Source of the DNA: Caulobacter sp. FWC2
GTDB lineage: Bacteria > Pseudomonadota > Alphaproteobacteria > Caulobacterales > Caulobacteraceae
Reading direction: 5' to 3'
Assembly: GCF_002742625.1 (NCBI RefSeq)
Contig: NZ_PEBF01000001.1
Location: forward strand, 372,001 to 436,000
Length of the DNA stretch: 64,000 bases
Shown: piece after piece, positions 44,679 to 54,211 of the stretch
How the letters are laid out: the number at the start of each line of letters is the position of its first letter
How positions within the stretch are numbered: the first letter of the stretch is position 1
Notes under the pieces: generated by a model
Seen by the model: the letters and a program-made list of their open reading frames with translations, nothing else
Told to the model about the DNA's origin: nothing
Database searches by the model: none
Position numbers and translations under genes: made by a program

Positions 44679-44816
44679 GCCTGCCGATTAAGCCTACCCG
44701 CGTCCGTGTGCAAATAGGTCGCCGCGCCTAAGGCGAAACCGAAGGGCGGTATTCGACAAGATCGGGGCGACGACCCCATATAGATCAAGGTTTCCGCGCC
44801 TTCCGGAGTTCGTCCC

Positions 44817-46100
44817 ATGCCCGCCGCCGCCAAGTCCTCCGCCGATGTCTGGATCGCCTCGGGCGTCCGCACCCCGTTCGCCAAGGTCGACGGGCCGCTG
44901 GCCTCGTATGACGCGATCGAGCTGTCCGTCCCGGTCGTGAAGGCCATGTTGGCAAAAGGCGCGCGGCCCGACTTCGCGGTCTGGGGCACGGTCATTCCGA
45001 ACCTGACCTGGAGCAACCTGGCGCGCGAGGTTCTGCTGGACGCGGGCGCCGACCCGACCATTCCGGCCTTCTCGACCATCATGGCCTGCTCGACCAGCAT
45101 GATCGGCGCGATCGAGGCGGCCGGCATGATCGACGGGCGCGGCCGCGACCTCGCTTTGGTCGGCGGCGTCGAGAGCATGAGCCGGGTGCAGATCGGCCTG
45201 TCGGTCGCGCTGTCGGACTGGATCCGCAAGTTCCAGGGCGCCAAGACCGGCCAGCAGCGACTGGCGGCCCTGGGCGCGCTGAACCTGAAGGATGTGAAGC
45301 TGTTCATCCCCAAGGTGGCCAACCGGGTCACGGGGCTTTCCATGGGCGAGCACACCGAGATCACCGCCAAGGAATGGAACCTGTCGCGCGCCGACCAGGA
45401 CGCCCACGCCCTGGCCAGCCACCAGGGCGCGGTGAAGGGCTGGGAGGCAGGCTTCTTCGACGACCTCGTGATTCCGATCGGCGGCGCCAAGCGCGACAGC
45501 ATCCCGCGCAAGGACTCGACGCTGGAGAAGCTGGCCAAGCTGGGTCCGGCCTTCGACAAGACCAGCGGCAAGGGCACGCTGACCGCAGGCAACTCCTCGC
45601 CGCTGACCGATGGGGCCGCGGCGATCTGGGTCGGGTCCGAGGCTGGCATGGCGCGCCTGCCGTCCGAGACCCCTAAGGTGAAGATCGTCGACTACGAGGT
45701 CACCTCGATCGACCTGCGCCATGAAGGCCTGCTGATGGCGCCGGCCTATGGCGTGCCGCGCCTGCTGGCCCGCAACGGCATGACCTATGCCGATGTCGGC
45801 CTGTGGGAGATCCACGAGGCCTTCGCCGCCCAGGTGCTGTCGCACATCGCCGCCTGGGAAAGCGCCAAGTTCTTGAGCGAGAAGGCCGGTGTCACCGCGC
45901 CGATGGGGGCTTTCCCGCGCGATCGCATGAATCCGTTCGGCGGCTCGCTGGCGCTGGGCCACCCGTTCGGGGCCACCGGGGCGCGGATCCTCAGCCAGGC
46001 GGTGAAGGAGCTGGCCGCCCGTCCGAAGGGCGAGCGCGCCATCGTCAGCATCTGCGCCGACGGCGGCCAGGGCACGATGATGCTGCTGGAGAGCGCTTAG
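44817..46100 (+). CDS. Thiolase / acetyl-CoA C-acyltransferase
   Basis: 427 residues with both thiolase domains. The acyl-accepting cysteine is C91 in STIMACSTSM, the His lies in LALGHPFGATGARI and the second Cys in VSICADGGQGTMM. The length and GVRTPFAKVDGPLASYDA fit FadI/FadA-type degradative thiolases better than the biosynthetic PhaA at 48034. No FadB/FadJ partner is next to it. Confidence 0.9.
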   Translation: MPAAAKSSADVWIASGVRTPFAKVDGPLASYDAIELSVPVVKAMLAKGARPDFAVWGTVIPNLTWSNLAREVLLDAGADPTIPAFSTIMACSTSMIGAIEAAGMIDGRGRDLALVGGVESMSRVQIGLSVALSDWIRKFQGAKTGQQRLAALGALNLKDVKLFIPKVANRVTGLSMGEHTEITAKEWNLSRADQDAHALASHQGAVKGWEAGFFDDLVIPIGGAKRDSIPRKDSTLEKLAKLGPAFDKTSGKGTLTAGNSSPLTDGAAAIWVGSEAGMARLPSETPKVKIVDYEVTSIDLRHEGLLMAPAYGVPRLLARNGMTYADVGLWEIHEAFAAQVLSHIAAWESAKFLSEKAGVTAPMGAFPRDRMNPFGGSLALGHPFGATGARILSQAVKELAARPKGERAIVSICADGGQGTMMLLESA

Positions 46101-46116
46101 GTTCGAGGAGCCGAAA

Positions 46117-46199
46117 CCTTGTCCTTCGACAAGCTCAGGATGAGGTTTCTACTGCGACGTTTGATGTAGTCCTCACCCTGAGCTTGTCGAAGGGCGAGG
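46117..46199. repeat. Inverted repeat of the GAGCTTGTCGAAGG type
   Basis: Left arm 46117-46145 (CCTTGTCCTTCGACAAGCTC, then AGGATGAGG) pairs with right arm 46171-46199 (CCTCACCCTGAGCTTGTCGA, then AGGGCGAGG), with a few mismatches. CTTCGACAAGCTC is the core found scattered through many alphaproteobacterial genomes. It lies just after the thiolase stop and could end transcription. Confidence 0.7.
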
Positions 46200-46206
46200 G
46201 CGTATC

Positions 46207-46275
46207 CTAGGTCAGGGCCGTGAAGATCAGGGCCACGACGGCGACGTCGAAGATGCGGATGGCGACGGACAGCAT
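46207..46275 (-). CDS. Possible 22-residue membrane peptide
   Basis: MLSVAIRIFDVAVVALIFTALT followed by TAG. It is almost wholly hydrophobic with two charges (R, D), so a single membrane helix is likely. Codons end mostly in G or C, as in real genes here. No Shine-Dalgarno sequence is visible, and the frame is very short. Confidence 0.3.
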   Translation of the reverse strand: MLSVAIRIFDVAVVALIFTALT

Positions 46276-46358
46276 TTGAAGACCCGTGGGCGATGAATTC
46301 ACCAACGATTAAGCAAGACTGGCGCCAACCCTTCGGTTCCCAAAAGAGGCGGTTCTAG

Positions 46359-46661
46359 ATGGCCCTCTTCTTCGACGCCGCCTGGTACGACGGGCGCCTC
46401 GCCGAGCGCGGTCTCAGCCGCACGATGCTGGCCGCCGCCGCCGGCTTAAGCGAGGTCGAGCTCGCCCTGGCTTTCAAGGACCAGCGCGAGCTGTCGATGC
46501 GGGAAGTCTCTGTCTTCGCCGAGCTTTTGGGCGTTGCGCCGGCCGAGGCGGCGTCTCGCGCCGGGGTTCGCCCGCCGCCGGCCAGCGACGCCCAGCGCCT
46601 GACGTCTCTGGAGGCGCGGGTCGCCGCGCTCGAGGCCGAGCTGACGCGCCTGAAGGGCTAG
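46359..46661 (+). CDS. Small HTH protein with coiled-coil tail
   Basis: 100 residues, with AGAGG nine bases before the ATG. An XRE-like helix-turn-helix spans about residues 12-58 (RLAERGLSRTMLAAAAGLSEVELALAFKDQRELSMREVSVFAELLGV). A Pro-rich linker and a short leucine-zipper-like helix (LTSLEARVAALEAELTRLKG) follow, suitable for dimerisation. Target genes are unknown. Its stop overlaps that of the converging gene. Confidence 0.7.
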   Translation: MALFFDAAWYDGRLAERGLSRTMLAAAAGLSEVELALAFKDQRELSMREVSVFAELLGVAPAEAASRAGVRPPPASDAQRLTSLEARVAALEAELTRLKG

Positions 46662-46987
46662 ATCTTGGTCTTCTTCAGCAGGCCCGTTGGGGGACGGCGA
46701 TCGGCCGGGCCGGAATATTCCGTCCCGAGATAGGTCGATCTGGCCGTATCCAGCACTTCCTGCCCACCACGCAGGCCGCGTTTCTGTCCAGGCTGACCCA
46801 TGACATGCGCGGCGAAGGCGGCGAAGCCTCCCCGGCGCGGCGGGGGTTCCTGACGCGGTGGGGGGGCGTCTTCCTCCACGACGAATACGACCTCTTCTTC
46901 GGTCTCAGGACGCTCGCCATCGCGCGGCGCCGGCAAGGCGCGGCGCGCGGGACCAGGGCGTCGAAGAGGATCGATCGGGCCGCTCAT
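46658..46987 (-). CDS. Unknown Pro/Arg-rich protein
   Basis: 109 residues, low complexity and probably disordered: ETEEEVVFVVEEDAPPP, then RQEPPPRRGGFAAFAAHVMGQPGQKRGLRGG and a short C-terminal motif YLGTEYSGPADRRPP. No signal or membrane segment. The acidic block followed by a basic one suggests a partner-binding peptide. No family was recognised. It converges on the HTH gene with overlapping stops. Confidence 0.6.
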   Translation of the reverse strand: MSGPIDPLRRPGPARRALPAPRDGERPETEEEVVFVVEEDAPPPRQEPPPRRGGFAAFAAHVMGQPGQKRGLRGGQEVLDTARSTYLGTEYSGPADRRPPTGLLKKTKI

Positions 46988-47048
46988 GGTGAAGAGCCTA
47001 GGAGCCGGACGGTTAAGAACCGCTGGAGCGTCTTGGTTAAGGCGTGGG

Positions 47049-47729
47049 TTAGGGCTTGCTCGCCAGCTTGGCCAACTGCGCCTGCATGGCCTCCATCTGG
47101 CGTTTCAGGTCGGCCAGGGAGTCGTCGCTGGCGGGGGCGGGCGCAGGCGCGGGCTGAGGTTCGGCGGGCGCGGCGCCGCCGTCTTCGGGACGCACATAGG
47201 CGAACGGCGAGAACATCTTCATCGCCCGGTCGAACAGGGCCATGTTCTGGCGGATCTGCTCTTCATAGACGCCCATGCCAGGGATCTTGCCGGGGGCCAG
47301 GCCCGCGAACTGGCCGCGCATGCGCTCCTGCTGCTTGGAGAAGCTCTCCAGCGACATTTCCAGGTACGACGGCAGGAAGGCCTGCATCGAGTTGCCGTAG
47401 AAGCCGATCAGCTGGCGCAGGAACTGGATGGGCAGCAGGTTCTGGCCGCCGCCGCGGTTCTCTTCCTCGAAGATGATCTGGGTCAGGACCGAACGGGTGA
47501 TGTCGTCATTGGTCTTGGCGTCATAGACCACGAAGTCGACGCCTTCCTTCACCATGTCCGACAGGTGTTCAAGGGTCACGTAGGACGACGAGGCCGTGTT
47601 GTAGAGGCGACGGTTGGCGTACTTCTTGATGATGACGCGCTGGCCGGTCTTGTCGTTGCCTGGCGCCTTCTCGGCGCCGGCCTTTTCAGTATTGACGGCC
47701 GCTTCGCCTTTTTCAGGGTTCTCGGACAT
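47049..47729 (-). CDS. phaR: Polyhydroxyalkanoate synthesis repressor PhaR
   Basis: 226 residues from ATG 47729, with AGGGAA five bases upstream. The N-terminal DNA-binding domain (PHB accumulation regulatory domain) is clear: VIIKKYANRRLYNTASSSYVTLEHLSDMVKEG. A second domain (LLPIQFLRQLIGFYGNSMQAFLPSYLEMSL) and a Pro/Ala linker to a C-terminal helix follow. It senses PHA granules and represses PHA genes. phaA/phaB diverge on its other side, with candidate PhaR sites between. Confidence 0.93.
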   Translation of the reverse strand: MSENPEKGEAAVNTEKAGAEKAPGNDKTGQRVIIKKYANRRLYNTASSSYVTLEHLSDMVKEGVDFVVYDAKTNDDITRSVLTQIIFEEENRGGGQNLLPIQFLRQLIGFYGNSMQAFLPSYLEMSLESFSKQQERMRGQFAGLAPGKIPGMGVYEEQIRQNMALFDRAMKMFSPFAYVRPEDGGAAPAEPQPAPAPAPASDDSLADLKRQMEAMQAQLAKLASKP

Positions 47730-47738
47730 TTCGTTCCC

Positions 47739-47826
47739 TAGAGCGTTTTCAGACGAAGTGGACACCGGTTCGTCGTCCGAAAACGCGTCCTGTGTAAAAG
47801 TGCCTGGATCATCGAGATGATCCAGG
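47739..47826. repeat. TAGAGC-type hairpin element upstream of phaR
   Basis: It opens with TAGAGCG (47739) and pairs GCGTTTTC (47743-47750) with GAAAACGC (47779-47786) around GACGAA/TTCGTC. A separate perfect 10-bp hairpin follows (47803-47812 with 47817-47826). The closing GCTCTA end is missing, so it looks like a truncated or different subtype. Its TAGAGC end is part of the leader just before the phaR ribosome site. Confidence 0.7.
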
Positions 47827-47860
47827 TGGGCGGTTACGCCCGCTTCTCGCACCGCACTAT

Positions 47861-47871
47861 CGCTAATGCAA
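47861..47871. promoter_or_regulatory. Weaker candidate PhaR site
   Basis: On the minus strand it reads TTGCATTAGCG, an imperfect match to the TTGC-N3-GCAA dyad seen at 47965. It lies between phaR and phaA. Confidence 0.3.
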
Positions 47872-47934
47872 AGGCGGGGCGCCAGTGGTCTGATGACTTG
47901 GAGCTGTCGCCAAGCCGTGAAAATGTGCCCGTGA

Positions 47935-49209
<1,275 letters not shown>

Positions 49210-49333
49210 GGTCCAACGACAACACGCTGAGTCACAAGACGTCACGCATCCCTGGCCGCGATCCGCGCGCTTCCTCTTGCTGAGGCGCGCGGATCACGCG
49301 AACCATAAGAAAACTGCGTTCGGGAGAGATCAG

Positions 49334-50056
49334 ATGACCAGAGTGGCTTTCGTGACCGGCGGCACCCGCGGAATTGGCCGGGCGATCTGCGAGAGGTTGG
49401 TCGCCGACGGCCACAAGGTGGCGGCGGGCTATTCCGGCAATGAAGAAGCCGCGGCCGCCTGCGCCAAGTCGCTGGGCGTCATGGTGGTGAAGGGCAATGT
49501 CGGCTCCTTCGAGGATTGCGCCGCCGCCGTGAAGACGGTGGAGGCCGAGCTGGGGCCCGTTGACATCCTGATCAACAACGCCGGCATCACCCGCGACGGC
49601 ATGCTGCACAAGATGACCTACGAGCAGTGGTCCGAAGTGATCCGGGTCAACATGGACTCGGCCTTCAACATGACCCGCCCGGTGATCGAGGGCATGCGCG
49701 AGCGCGGCTGGGGTCGCATCGTCAACATCAGCTCGATCAACGGCCAGAAGGGCCAGATGGGCCAGACCAACTATTCGGCCGCAAAGGCCGGCCTGATCGG
49801 CTTCACCAAGGCCCTGGCCCTGGAGAACGCCAAGAAGGGCGTGACGGTCAACGTCATCTGCCCGGGCTATATCGACACCGAGATGGTGGCGGCGGTGCCG
49901 GAGAACGTTCTGGCCCAGATCATCGCCGGCATCCCCGTCGGCCGGCTGGGCAAGGGCGAGGAGATCGCCGACATGGTCTCGTTCCTGTCGGGCGAGCGCG
50001 CGGGCTTCGTCACCGGCGCCACCCTCAGCCTCAACGGCGGTCAATACATGGCCTGA
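49334..50056 (+). CDS. phaB: Acetoacetyl-CoA reductase
   Basis: 240 residues from ATG 49334, preceded by GGGAGAGA; the longer frame from 49277 is not needed. SDR fold: NADP site TGGTRGIG, INNAGITRDGMLHKM, and active-site Y/K in QTNYSAAKAG, with the PhaB-type ending TGATLSLNGGQYM. It makes (R)-3-hydroxybutyryl-CoA for polyhydroxybutyrate. Confidence 0.95.
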   Translation: MTRVAFVTGGTRGIGRAICERLVADGHKVAAGYSGNEEAAAACAKSLGVMVVKGNVGSFEDCAAAVKTVEAELGPVDILINNAGITRDGMLHKMTYEQWSEVIRVNMDSAFNMTRPVIEGMRERGWGRIVNISSINGQKGQMGQTNYSAAKAGLIGFTKALALENAKKGVTVNVICPGYIDTEMVAAVPENVLAQIIAGIPVGRLGKGEEIADMVSFLSGERAGFVTGATLSLNGGQYMA

Positions 50057-50190
50057 CGCGGGCCTCGTCCACGTCTCTCGAAGCCGGAGCTTGACGCCGA
50101 CTGTTGCGGTTTGGCCTCATGCCGCCGGCTTCGGGGTTTGGACGTTAACGCGTCCAAGATTCGCCCCAGTCGGCGGGCAGTACGGATCGC

Positions 50191-50970
50191 ATGAAATTCT
50201 GTAAGGCGGAGTTGGCTCATCTGGGGACGCGCATGTCCCTGGCGATCGCGACTCTGATGGTCATGACGGCGTCCGCGAACGCCCAGCAACTGCACTCGCT
50301 GCGGGATGCTCTGCTCGGCCACAAGGGGCCGGCCGAGGCCCGCCGCGTCGCCGCCCCGCCGGTCGGGCGTTACGTCTCCGAAAGCGGCGGCGCCTTCATC
50401 TTCGACCAGGCCGCCCCCCAGCCGCTGATGAAGTTCGACAACAGCGCCGAGGTCTGGGTGCTGTCGGCCCAGCCGGCGTCGCGCGGAGATGTCATCTACC
50501 GCAACGATCTGGGCGAGCCCGTGCTGCGGGTGACCAAGCTGGGCGGCATGATCCTGTTCACGGACGACGCGCCGATGGGCGCGGCCGCCGCCCTGTCGGG
50601 CCGGGCCTCGTCGATCCAGCCGCCCGCGATCATGTCGTTCAAGGTCTTCGTCCAGCGCGTGACCATCGCCACCGCCCGCGCCAGTCGCGCGGCGCAACAT
50701 GACATCGAGTTCTCGACCGTCGAGGACGTGCGGCCCGAGACCTCGGTCCTGGCCGCCGATTCCGCCACCGTGGTGGCCGAGGCCTTCGAGCGCATGGCCC
50801 GCAAGGGCGACCGCTCGCTCATTTCCAAGGTCTTCCGCGTCCTGCTGGCCGAGGGCCGCAAGCCAGCCGCGACCCTGAAGGACGGCTCCCTGACCGTCAC
50901 CTATTCTCCGGATCAGGGCCTGGCCGGTCGGCCTTCGTCCAAGCGGATCATCAAGGTCATGAACCGCTGA
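50191..50970 (+). CDS. DUF4908-type exported protein
   Basis: 259 residues from ATG 50191, or 245 from ATG 50233, which gives a cleaner signal peptide (MSLAIATLMVMTASANAQ). The mature part has GRYVSESGGAFIFDQAAPQPLMKFDNSAEVWVLSAQPASRGD and LRVTKLGGMILFT, the core I associate with DUF4908 of Caulobacterales. A basic C-terminal half follows (PSSKRIIKVMNR). No catalytic residues can be named; it is probably a periplasmic beta-rich protein. Confidence 0.7.
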   Translation: MKFCKAELAHLGTRMSLAIATLMVMTASANAQQLHSLRDALLGHKGPAEARRVAAPPVGRYVSESGGAFIFDQAAPQPLMKFDNSAEVWVLSAQPASRGDVIYRNDLGEPVLRVTKLGGMILFTDDAPMGAAAALSGRASSIQPPAIMSFKVFVQRVTIATARASRAAQHDIEFSTVEDVRPETSVLAADSATVVAEAFERMARKGDRSLISKVFRVLLAEGRKPAATLKDGSLTVTYSPDQGLAGRPSSKRIIKVMNR

Positions 50971-51163
50971 TCGTTCGCGACGAATCGTGGACTATGGCGA
51001 ACATCGTTCTCCAAGCGTAACCATAAGCGCTCAGCGGCGGTTTACCCGTATGGTCTAGCTGGGTGACATACGCCTCCAACGGCGCCGCTCGGGCAGACTC
51101 GACCCGGAGTAGTGCGACGCCAGCGGGGCTTTTCGTGCATCCGCAAGGTTCTATTGTCTGCCC

Positions 51164-52201
51164 ATGGATAGCCCCGAGCTCGCCGAGGTCCCTGAACGCG
51201 CACGGCTGAAGATGGCCGATATCGCCCGCATGGCTGGCGTGTCGATCTCGACGGTGTCGCGCGCCCTGGCCGGCAATCCGCTGATCCCCAAGACGCTGCG
51301 CGACCAGATCGTCGAGATCGCCCAGACCCACGGCTATGTCGTCAACCAGTCGGCGCGGTCTTTGCGCCTGCGCAAAACCGACACCATCGGCGTCATCATC
51401 CCCCTGGTCCACGAAGCCGGGCAGATGATCTCCGATCCATTCTTCCTGGAGATGTTCGGACGGCTGGCCGACGAGATCACCCGCCGCGACTATTCCGTCC
51501 TCCTGAACAAGGTGGTCGTCACCAAACCCGGCTGGCTGGACCGCATCATCCAGTCGCATCGCGCCGACGGCCTCGTCCTGATCGGCCAGAGCACCCAGCA
51601 CGAGGCGCTAAACCTCGTCGCCGATACCTACAAGCCCATGGTGGTCTGGGGCGCTCAACAGCCGGGCCAGCGCTATTGCGCCGTGGGCAGCGACAATGTC
51701 CAAGGCGGGCGCCTGGCCGCCGCGCACCTGGCCGCCGCCGGCCGCAAGCGCATCGCCTTCCTCGGCGGCGTTCAAGCGCCCGAGGCCGCCCAGCGCTTCG
51801 AAGGCTACAAGCGGGGCCTCGCCGAGGCGGGTCTCCCATTCGACCCTGCCTTGGTCGTTCCTACGCCCTTCACGATGGATGAGGCGCAAGGCGCGATAGC
51901 GGCTTTCCTGGCGACGGACGTGGCTTTCGACGCCGTCTTCGCCTTCTCCGACGTCATCGCCCTGGCGGCGATCGGCGCCCTGACCGAGGCCGGCAAGAGC
52001 GTGCCGGGCGACGTCGCGGTGGTCGGCTTCGACGATATCGTCCTGGCCCGGCACAGCAATCCGCCATTGACCACGATCCGTCAGGACCTGGCGTCCGGGG
52101 CGCGGTCGATGGTCGATCTGCTCTTCCGCCGCATGGCCGGCGAGGACGCGCCCGCGACCTTCGCGCCGGTCGAGTTGGTGGTGCGCGGCTCCAGTGTCTA
52201 G
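51164..52201 (+). CDS. LacI-family transcriptional regulator
   Basis: 345 residues. The HTH is at about 16-45 (KMADIARMAGVSISTVSRALAGNPLI), with a hinge helix and a periplasmic-binding-like sensor domain (IGVIIPLVHEAGQ, AVVGFDDIVLARHSNPPLTTIRQD). The sensor resembles the GntR/GalR types that bind sugars or sugar acids. No transporter or catabolic gene is adjacent, so the regulated operon lies elsewhere and the ligand is unknown. Confidence 0.9.
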   Translation: MDSPELAEVPERARLKMADIARMAGVSISTVSRALAGNPLIPKTLRDQIVEIAQTHGYVVNQSARSLRLRKTDTIGVIIPLVHEAGQMISDPFFLEMFGRLADEITRRDYSVLLNKVVVTKPGWLDRIIQSHRADGLVLIGQSTQHEALNLVADTYKPMVVWGAQQPGQRYCAVGSDNVQGGRLAAAHLAAAGRKRIAFLGGVQAPEAAQRFEGYKRGLAEAGLPFDPALVVPTPFTMDEAQGAIAAFLATDVAFDAVFAFSDVIALAAIGALTEAGKSVPGDVAVVGFDDIVLARHSNPPLTTIRQDLASGARSMVDLLFRRMAGEDAPATFAPVELVVRGSSV

Positions 52202-52221
52202 GGCGCCTCGTCGACGGCGAC

Positions 52222-52662
52222 CTACGTCGCTTCGACGCCGATCGACTTCAGTTCCTTGAGAAAACGGGCCAGGCTCTGGTGCGAACGCTTCAGGCCTTGC
52301 AGGACTTCGGGCTTGGCCAAGGCCGACTGCGGGACAATGAAGCCCTCGCGGCCGACGCGCTGGGCCATGCCCTTCTCCAGCATCTCGACGAAGCGGCGAC
52401 GCACGGTCTCGTAGGGCAGGGCCAGCGAGTCGGCGACCTGGCGCACGGTCAGCGGGCGGCGCTCATGGTCCGGCGGCACCTCGTCGACGTCGGCGTAGAG
52501 GCCGCCGCGGATATGCGAGCAGTTGCCGGCCCAAAGGGTGGTGAAAACGAGGGCGTACAGGAGGTCCGAACCGTGGACTTCGTTGGCGATCTCGACCCAG
52601 CGCAGAATGTAATCCGTCGCGTAGCGGCTAGCCGCGCGAGCGTTGAAATACTCATCAGACAT
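52222..52662 (-). CDS. Winged-helix-type regulatory protein
   Basis: 146 residues from ATG 52662; the longer frame to 52737 is not family-like. It has a helical N-terminus (YFNARAASRYATDYILRWVEIANEVHG) and a DNA-binding segment near the middle (LTVRQVADSLALPYETVRRRFVEMLEKGMAQRVGREGFIVP), which reads as a winged HTH like the C-terminal part of Crp-type regulators. No cyclic-nucleotide domain is present. A GANTC site lies 4 bp upstream of the start codon. Targets unknown. Confidence 0.7.
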   Translation of the reverse strand: MSDEYFNARAASRYATDYILRWVEIANEVHGSDLLYALVFTTLWAGNCSHIRGGLYADVDEVPPDHERRPLTVRQVADSLALPYETVRRRFVEMLEKGMAQRVGREGFIVPQSALAKPEVLQGLKRSHQSLARFLKELKSIGVEAT

Positions 52663-52806
52663 AGGTGACTCGGTTCCCCAGGGTCGTCGTTTTAACGCGA
52701 CGTGAAAAGGATTGCATGGCTCGATGAACGACGCCATGCGACCAAGTTGCCCACTATGGGTACCCTATCTGAGCATCCGCGACCGGTTGACGCAGGTATG
52801 GGGGGC

Positions 52807-52920
52807 TAGAGCCTGTCCGTTTCTGATGGGACCATCAGAAACGGATAAACAGGCTCTATCTCAAACATTTAGAGCGTGGCAGGCGCCGAAACCGCTCACA
52901 CTTTCGGCTGCCACGCTCTA
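52807..52920. repeat. Second two-hairpin TAGAGC element
   Basis: Hairpin A (52807-52858) runs TAGAGCCTGTCCGTTTCTGA to the mirrored ATAAACAGGCTCTA. The linker is TCTCAAACATT (52859-52869). Hairpin B (52870-52920) has arms TAGAGCGTGGCAG/CTGCCACGCTCTA. It is the reverse-orientation counterpart of 35371-35486: hairpin A matches hairpin 2 there, with changed but paired stem bases. The end CTA at 52918-52920 is the TAG stop of the cupin gene. Confidence 0.9.
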
Positions 52921-53397
52921 GGTTTTCGAAGGGCTCCAGTCCGGCGCGGCCAGCTCGAAACCCTCGAAGCGGAAGCCCGGCGCGACGGTGCAGCCGACCA
53001 GGGTCCAGGCGCCCAGGCTGACAGCCGTCTGCCACCACAGTGTCGGAACCACCACCTGCGGGCGGCAGCCGGCGCGCAGGTCCGGACCTAGCACATAGGC
53101 CGTGGCGCCCTGGCCGTCGGGTGGCGACAGGGTGATCGAGATCGGCGCGCCGGCGTACCAGTGCCAGGTCTCGACCGCGTCGACCCGATGCCAGGCCGAC
53201 ATCTGCTCGGCCTCCAGCAGATAATAGATGCAGGTGAAATAGGCGCGGCCGTCCGGACCGGGTTCGTCTTCGAAGGTCCGCTTGTACCAGCCGCCCTCGG
53301 GATGGGGCTGCATGTCCAGCATGCGGATGATTTCCTTGGCGCCCAGGTCGCCGGCGATCCCCCGCCCGGTGTTGTTGGAGTCGATCACGCTACTCAT
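52918..53397 (-). CDS. DUF985/cupin_5-family protein
   Basis: 159 residues from ATG 53397, overlapping the stop of gloB (ATGA). Domain: IIRMLDMQPHPEGGWYKRTFEDE, FTCIYYLLEAEQMSAWHRVDAVETWHWYAGAPI and WWQTAVSLGAWTLVGCTVAPGFRFEGFELA, the cupin_5 layout with its WHR and ETWHWY blocks. Function of the family is unclear. Coupling to gloB suggests a link to detoxification. Its stop comes from the repeat. Confidence 0.88.
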   Translation of the reverse strand: MSSVIDSNNTGRGIAGDLGAKEIIRMLDMQPHPEGGWYKRTFEDEPGPDGRAYFTCIYYLLEAEQMSAWHRVDAVETWHWYAGAPISITLSPPDGQGATAYVLGPDLRAGCRPQVVVPTLWWQTAVSLGAWTLVGCTVAPGFRFEGFELAAPDWSPSKT

Positions 53398-54143
53398 CCC
53401 TTGAAGCTGTCCTTGGCGGCCCGGATCTCGGCGAAGGCCTGGGCGGGGGTCGGCGCGTCCGGCCGCAGCAAGGGCGCGCGCAGGAACGGGTTGGTCGCCT
53501 TCTCGGCGCCGATGGTGGTGGGCACGGTCGCTTCGCCGCGTTCGCGGGCCGCGAACACCGCCTTGGCGCGGGCCTTCAGGGCCGGGTCTTCGTCGACCGA
53601 CAGGGCGAAGCGGGCGTTCGAGGCGGTGTATTCGTGGGCGCAGTAGACGACGGTGTCGTCGGGCAGGGCGGTGACGCGGGAGAGCGACTCCCACATCTGC
53701 TCGGCCGTACCCTCGAACAGGCGACCGCAGCCCAGGGCGAACAGGGTGTCGCCGACGAAAGCGACGCCGTCGGCGGCGTCGTGATAGGCGATGTGGCCCA
53801 GGGTGTGGCCGCCAGCGTCGATGACCGAGAATCGGGTCTCGCCCAGCAGCACGACGTCGCCGCCGCGCACAACCCGGTCCAGCGGCGCGATGCGGGTCAC
53901 TTCGGCCGGGCCGGTGATGGACGCGCCCGTGGCCTTCTTAAGCGCCTCGTTGCCGCCGGCGTGGTCCGGGTGCCAGTGGGTGTTGAGGATCAGGTCCAGG
54001 CCCCAGCCCAGCTTGTCCAGTTCGGCCAGGATCGCCTCGGCGTCCGGCGTGTCGATGGTCGCGACCTTGCCGCTGGCCTCGTCGCGAACGAGGAAGCCGT
54101 AGTTGTCGGACAGGCAGGGGAACTGGTGAACGGTCAGGGGCAT
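53394..54143 (-). CDS. gloB: Hydroxyacylglutathione hydrolase (glyoxalase II)
   Basis: 249 residues. Dinuclear metal motif NTHWHPDHAGG gives H56, H58, D60 and H61; further ligands lie in VIDAGGHTLGHIAY, FVGDTLFALGCGRLFEG and VYCAHEYTASNARFA. The C-terminal glutathione-binding part (TVPTTIGAEKATNPFLRA) is typical of GloB. It hydrolyses lactoylglutathione in methylglyoxal removal. The cupin_5 gene is coupled behind it. Confidence 0.95.
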   Translation of the reverse strand: MPLTVHQFPCLSDNYGFLVRDEASGKVATIDTPDAEAILAELDKLGWGLDLILNTHWHPDHAGGNEALKKATGASITGPAEVTRIAPLDRVVRGGDVVLLGETRFSVIDAGGHTLGHIAYHDAADGVAFVGDTLFALGCGRLFEGTAEQMWESLSRVTALPDDTVVYCAHEYTASNARFALSVDEDPALKARAKAVFAARERGEATVPTTIGAEKATNPFLRAPLLRPDAPTPAQAFAEIRAAKDSFKG

Positions 54144-54211
54144 GACGGGCTTGCTCTATCGCGCCTCGGCCGGCGCGCCTACAAGGATGACCTCGACGCT
54201 CGGGAGACTCA

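Noticed and set aside
44760..44816. FNR/FixK-like half-site (TTGATCTAT on the minus strand) between hemF and the thiolase gene
   Set aside because: Only one half matches; the second half (ATCAA) is absent, so no oxygen control can be claimed.
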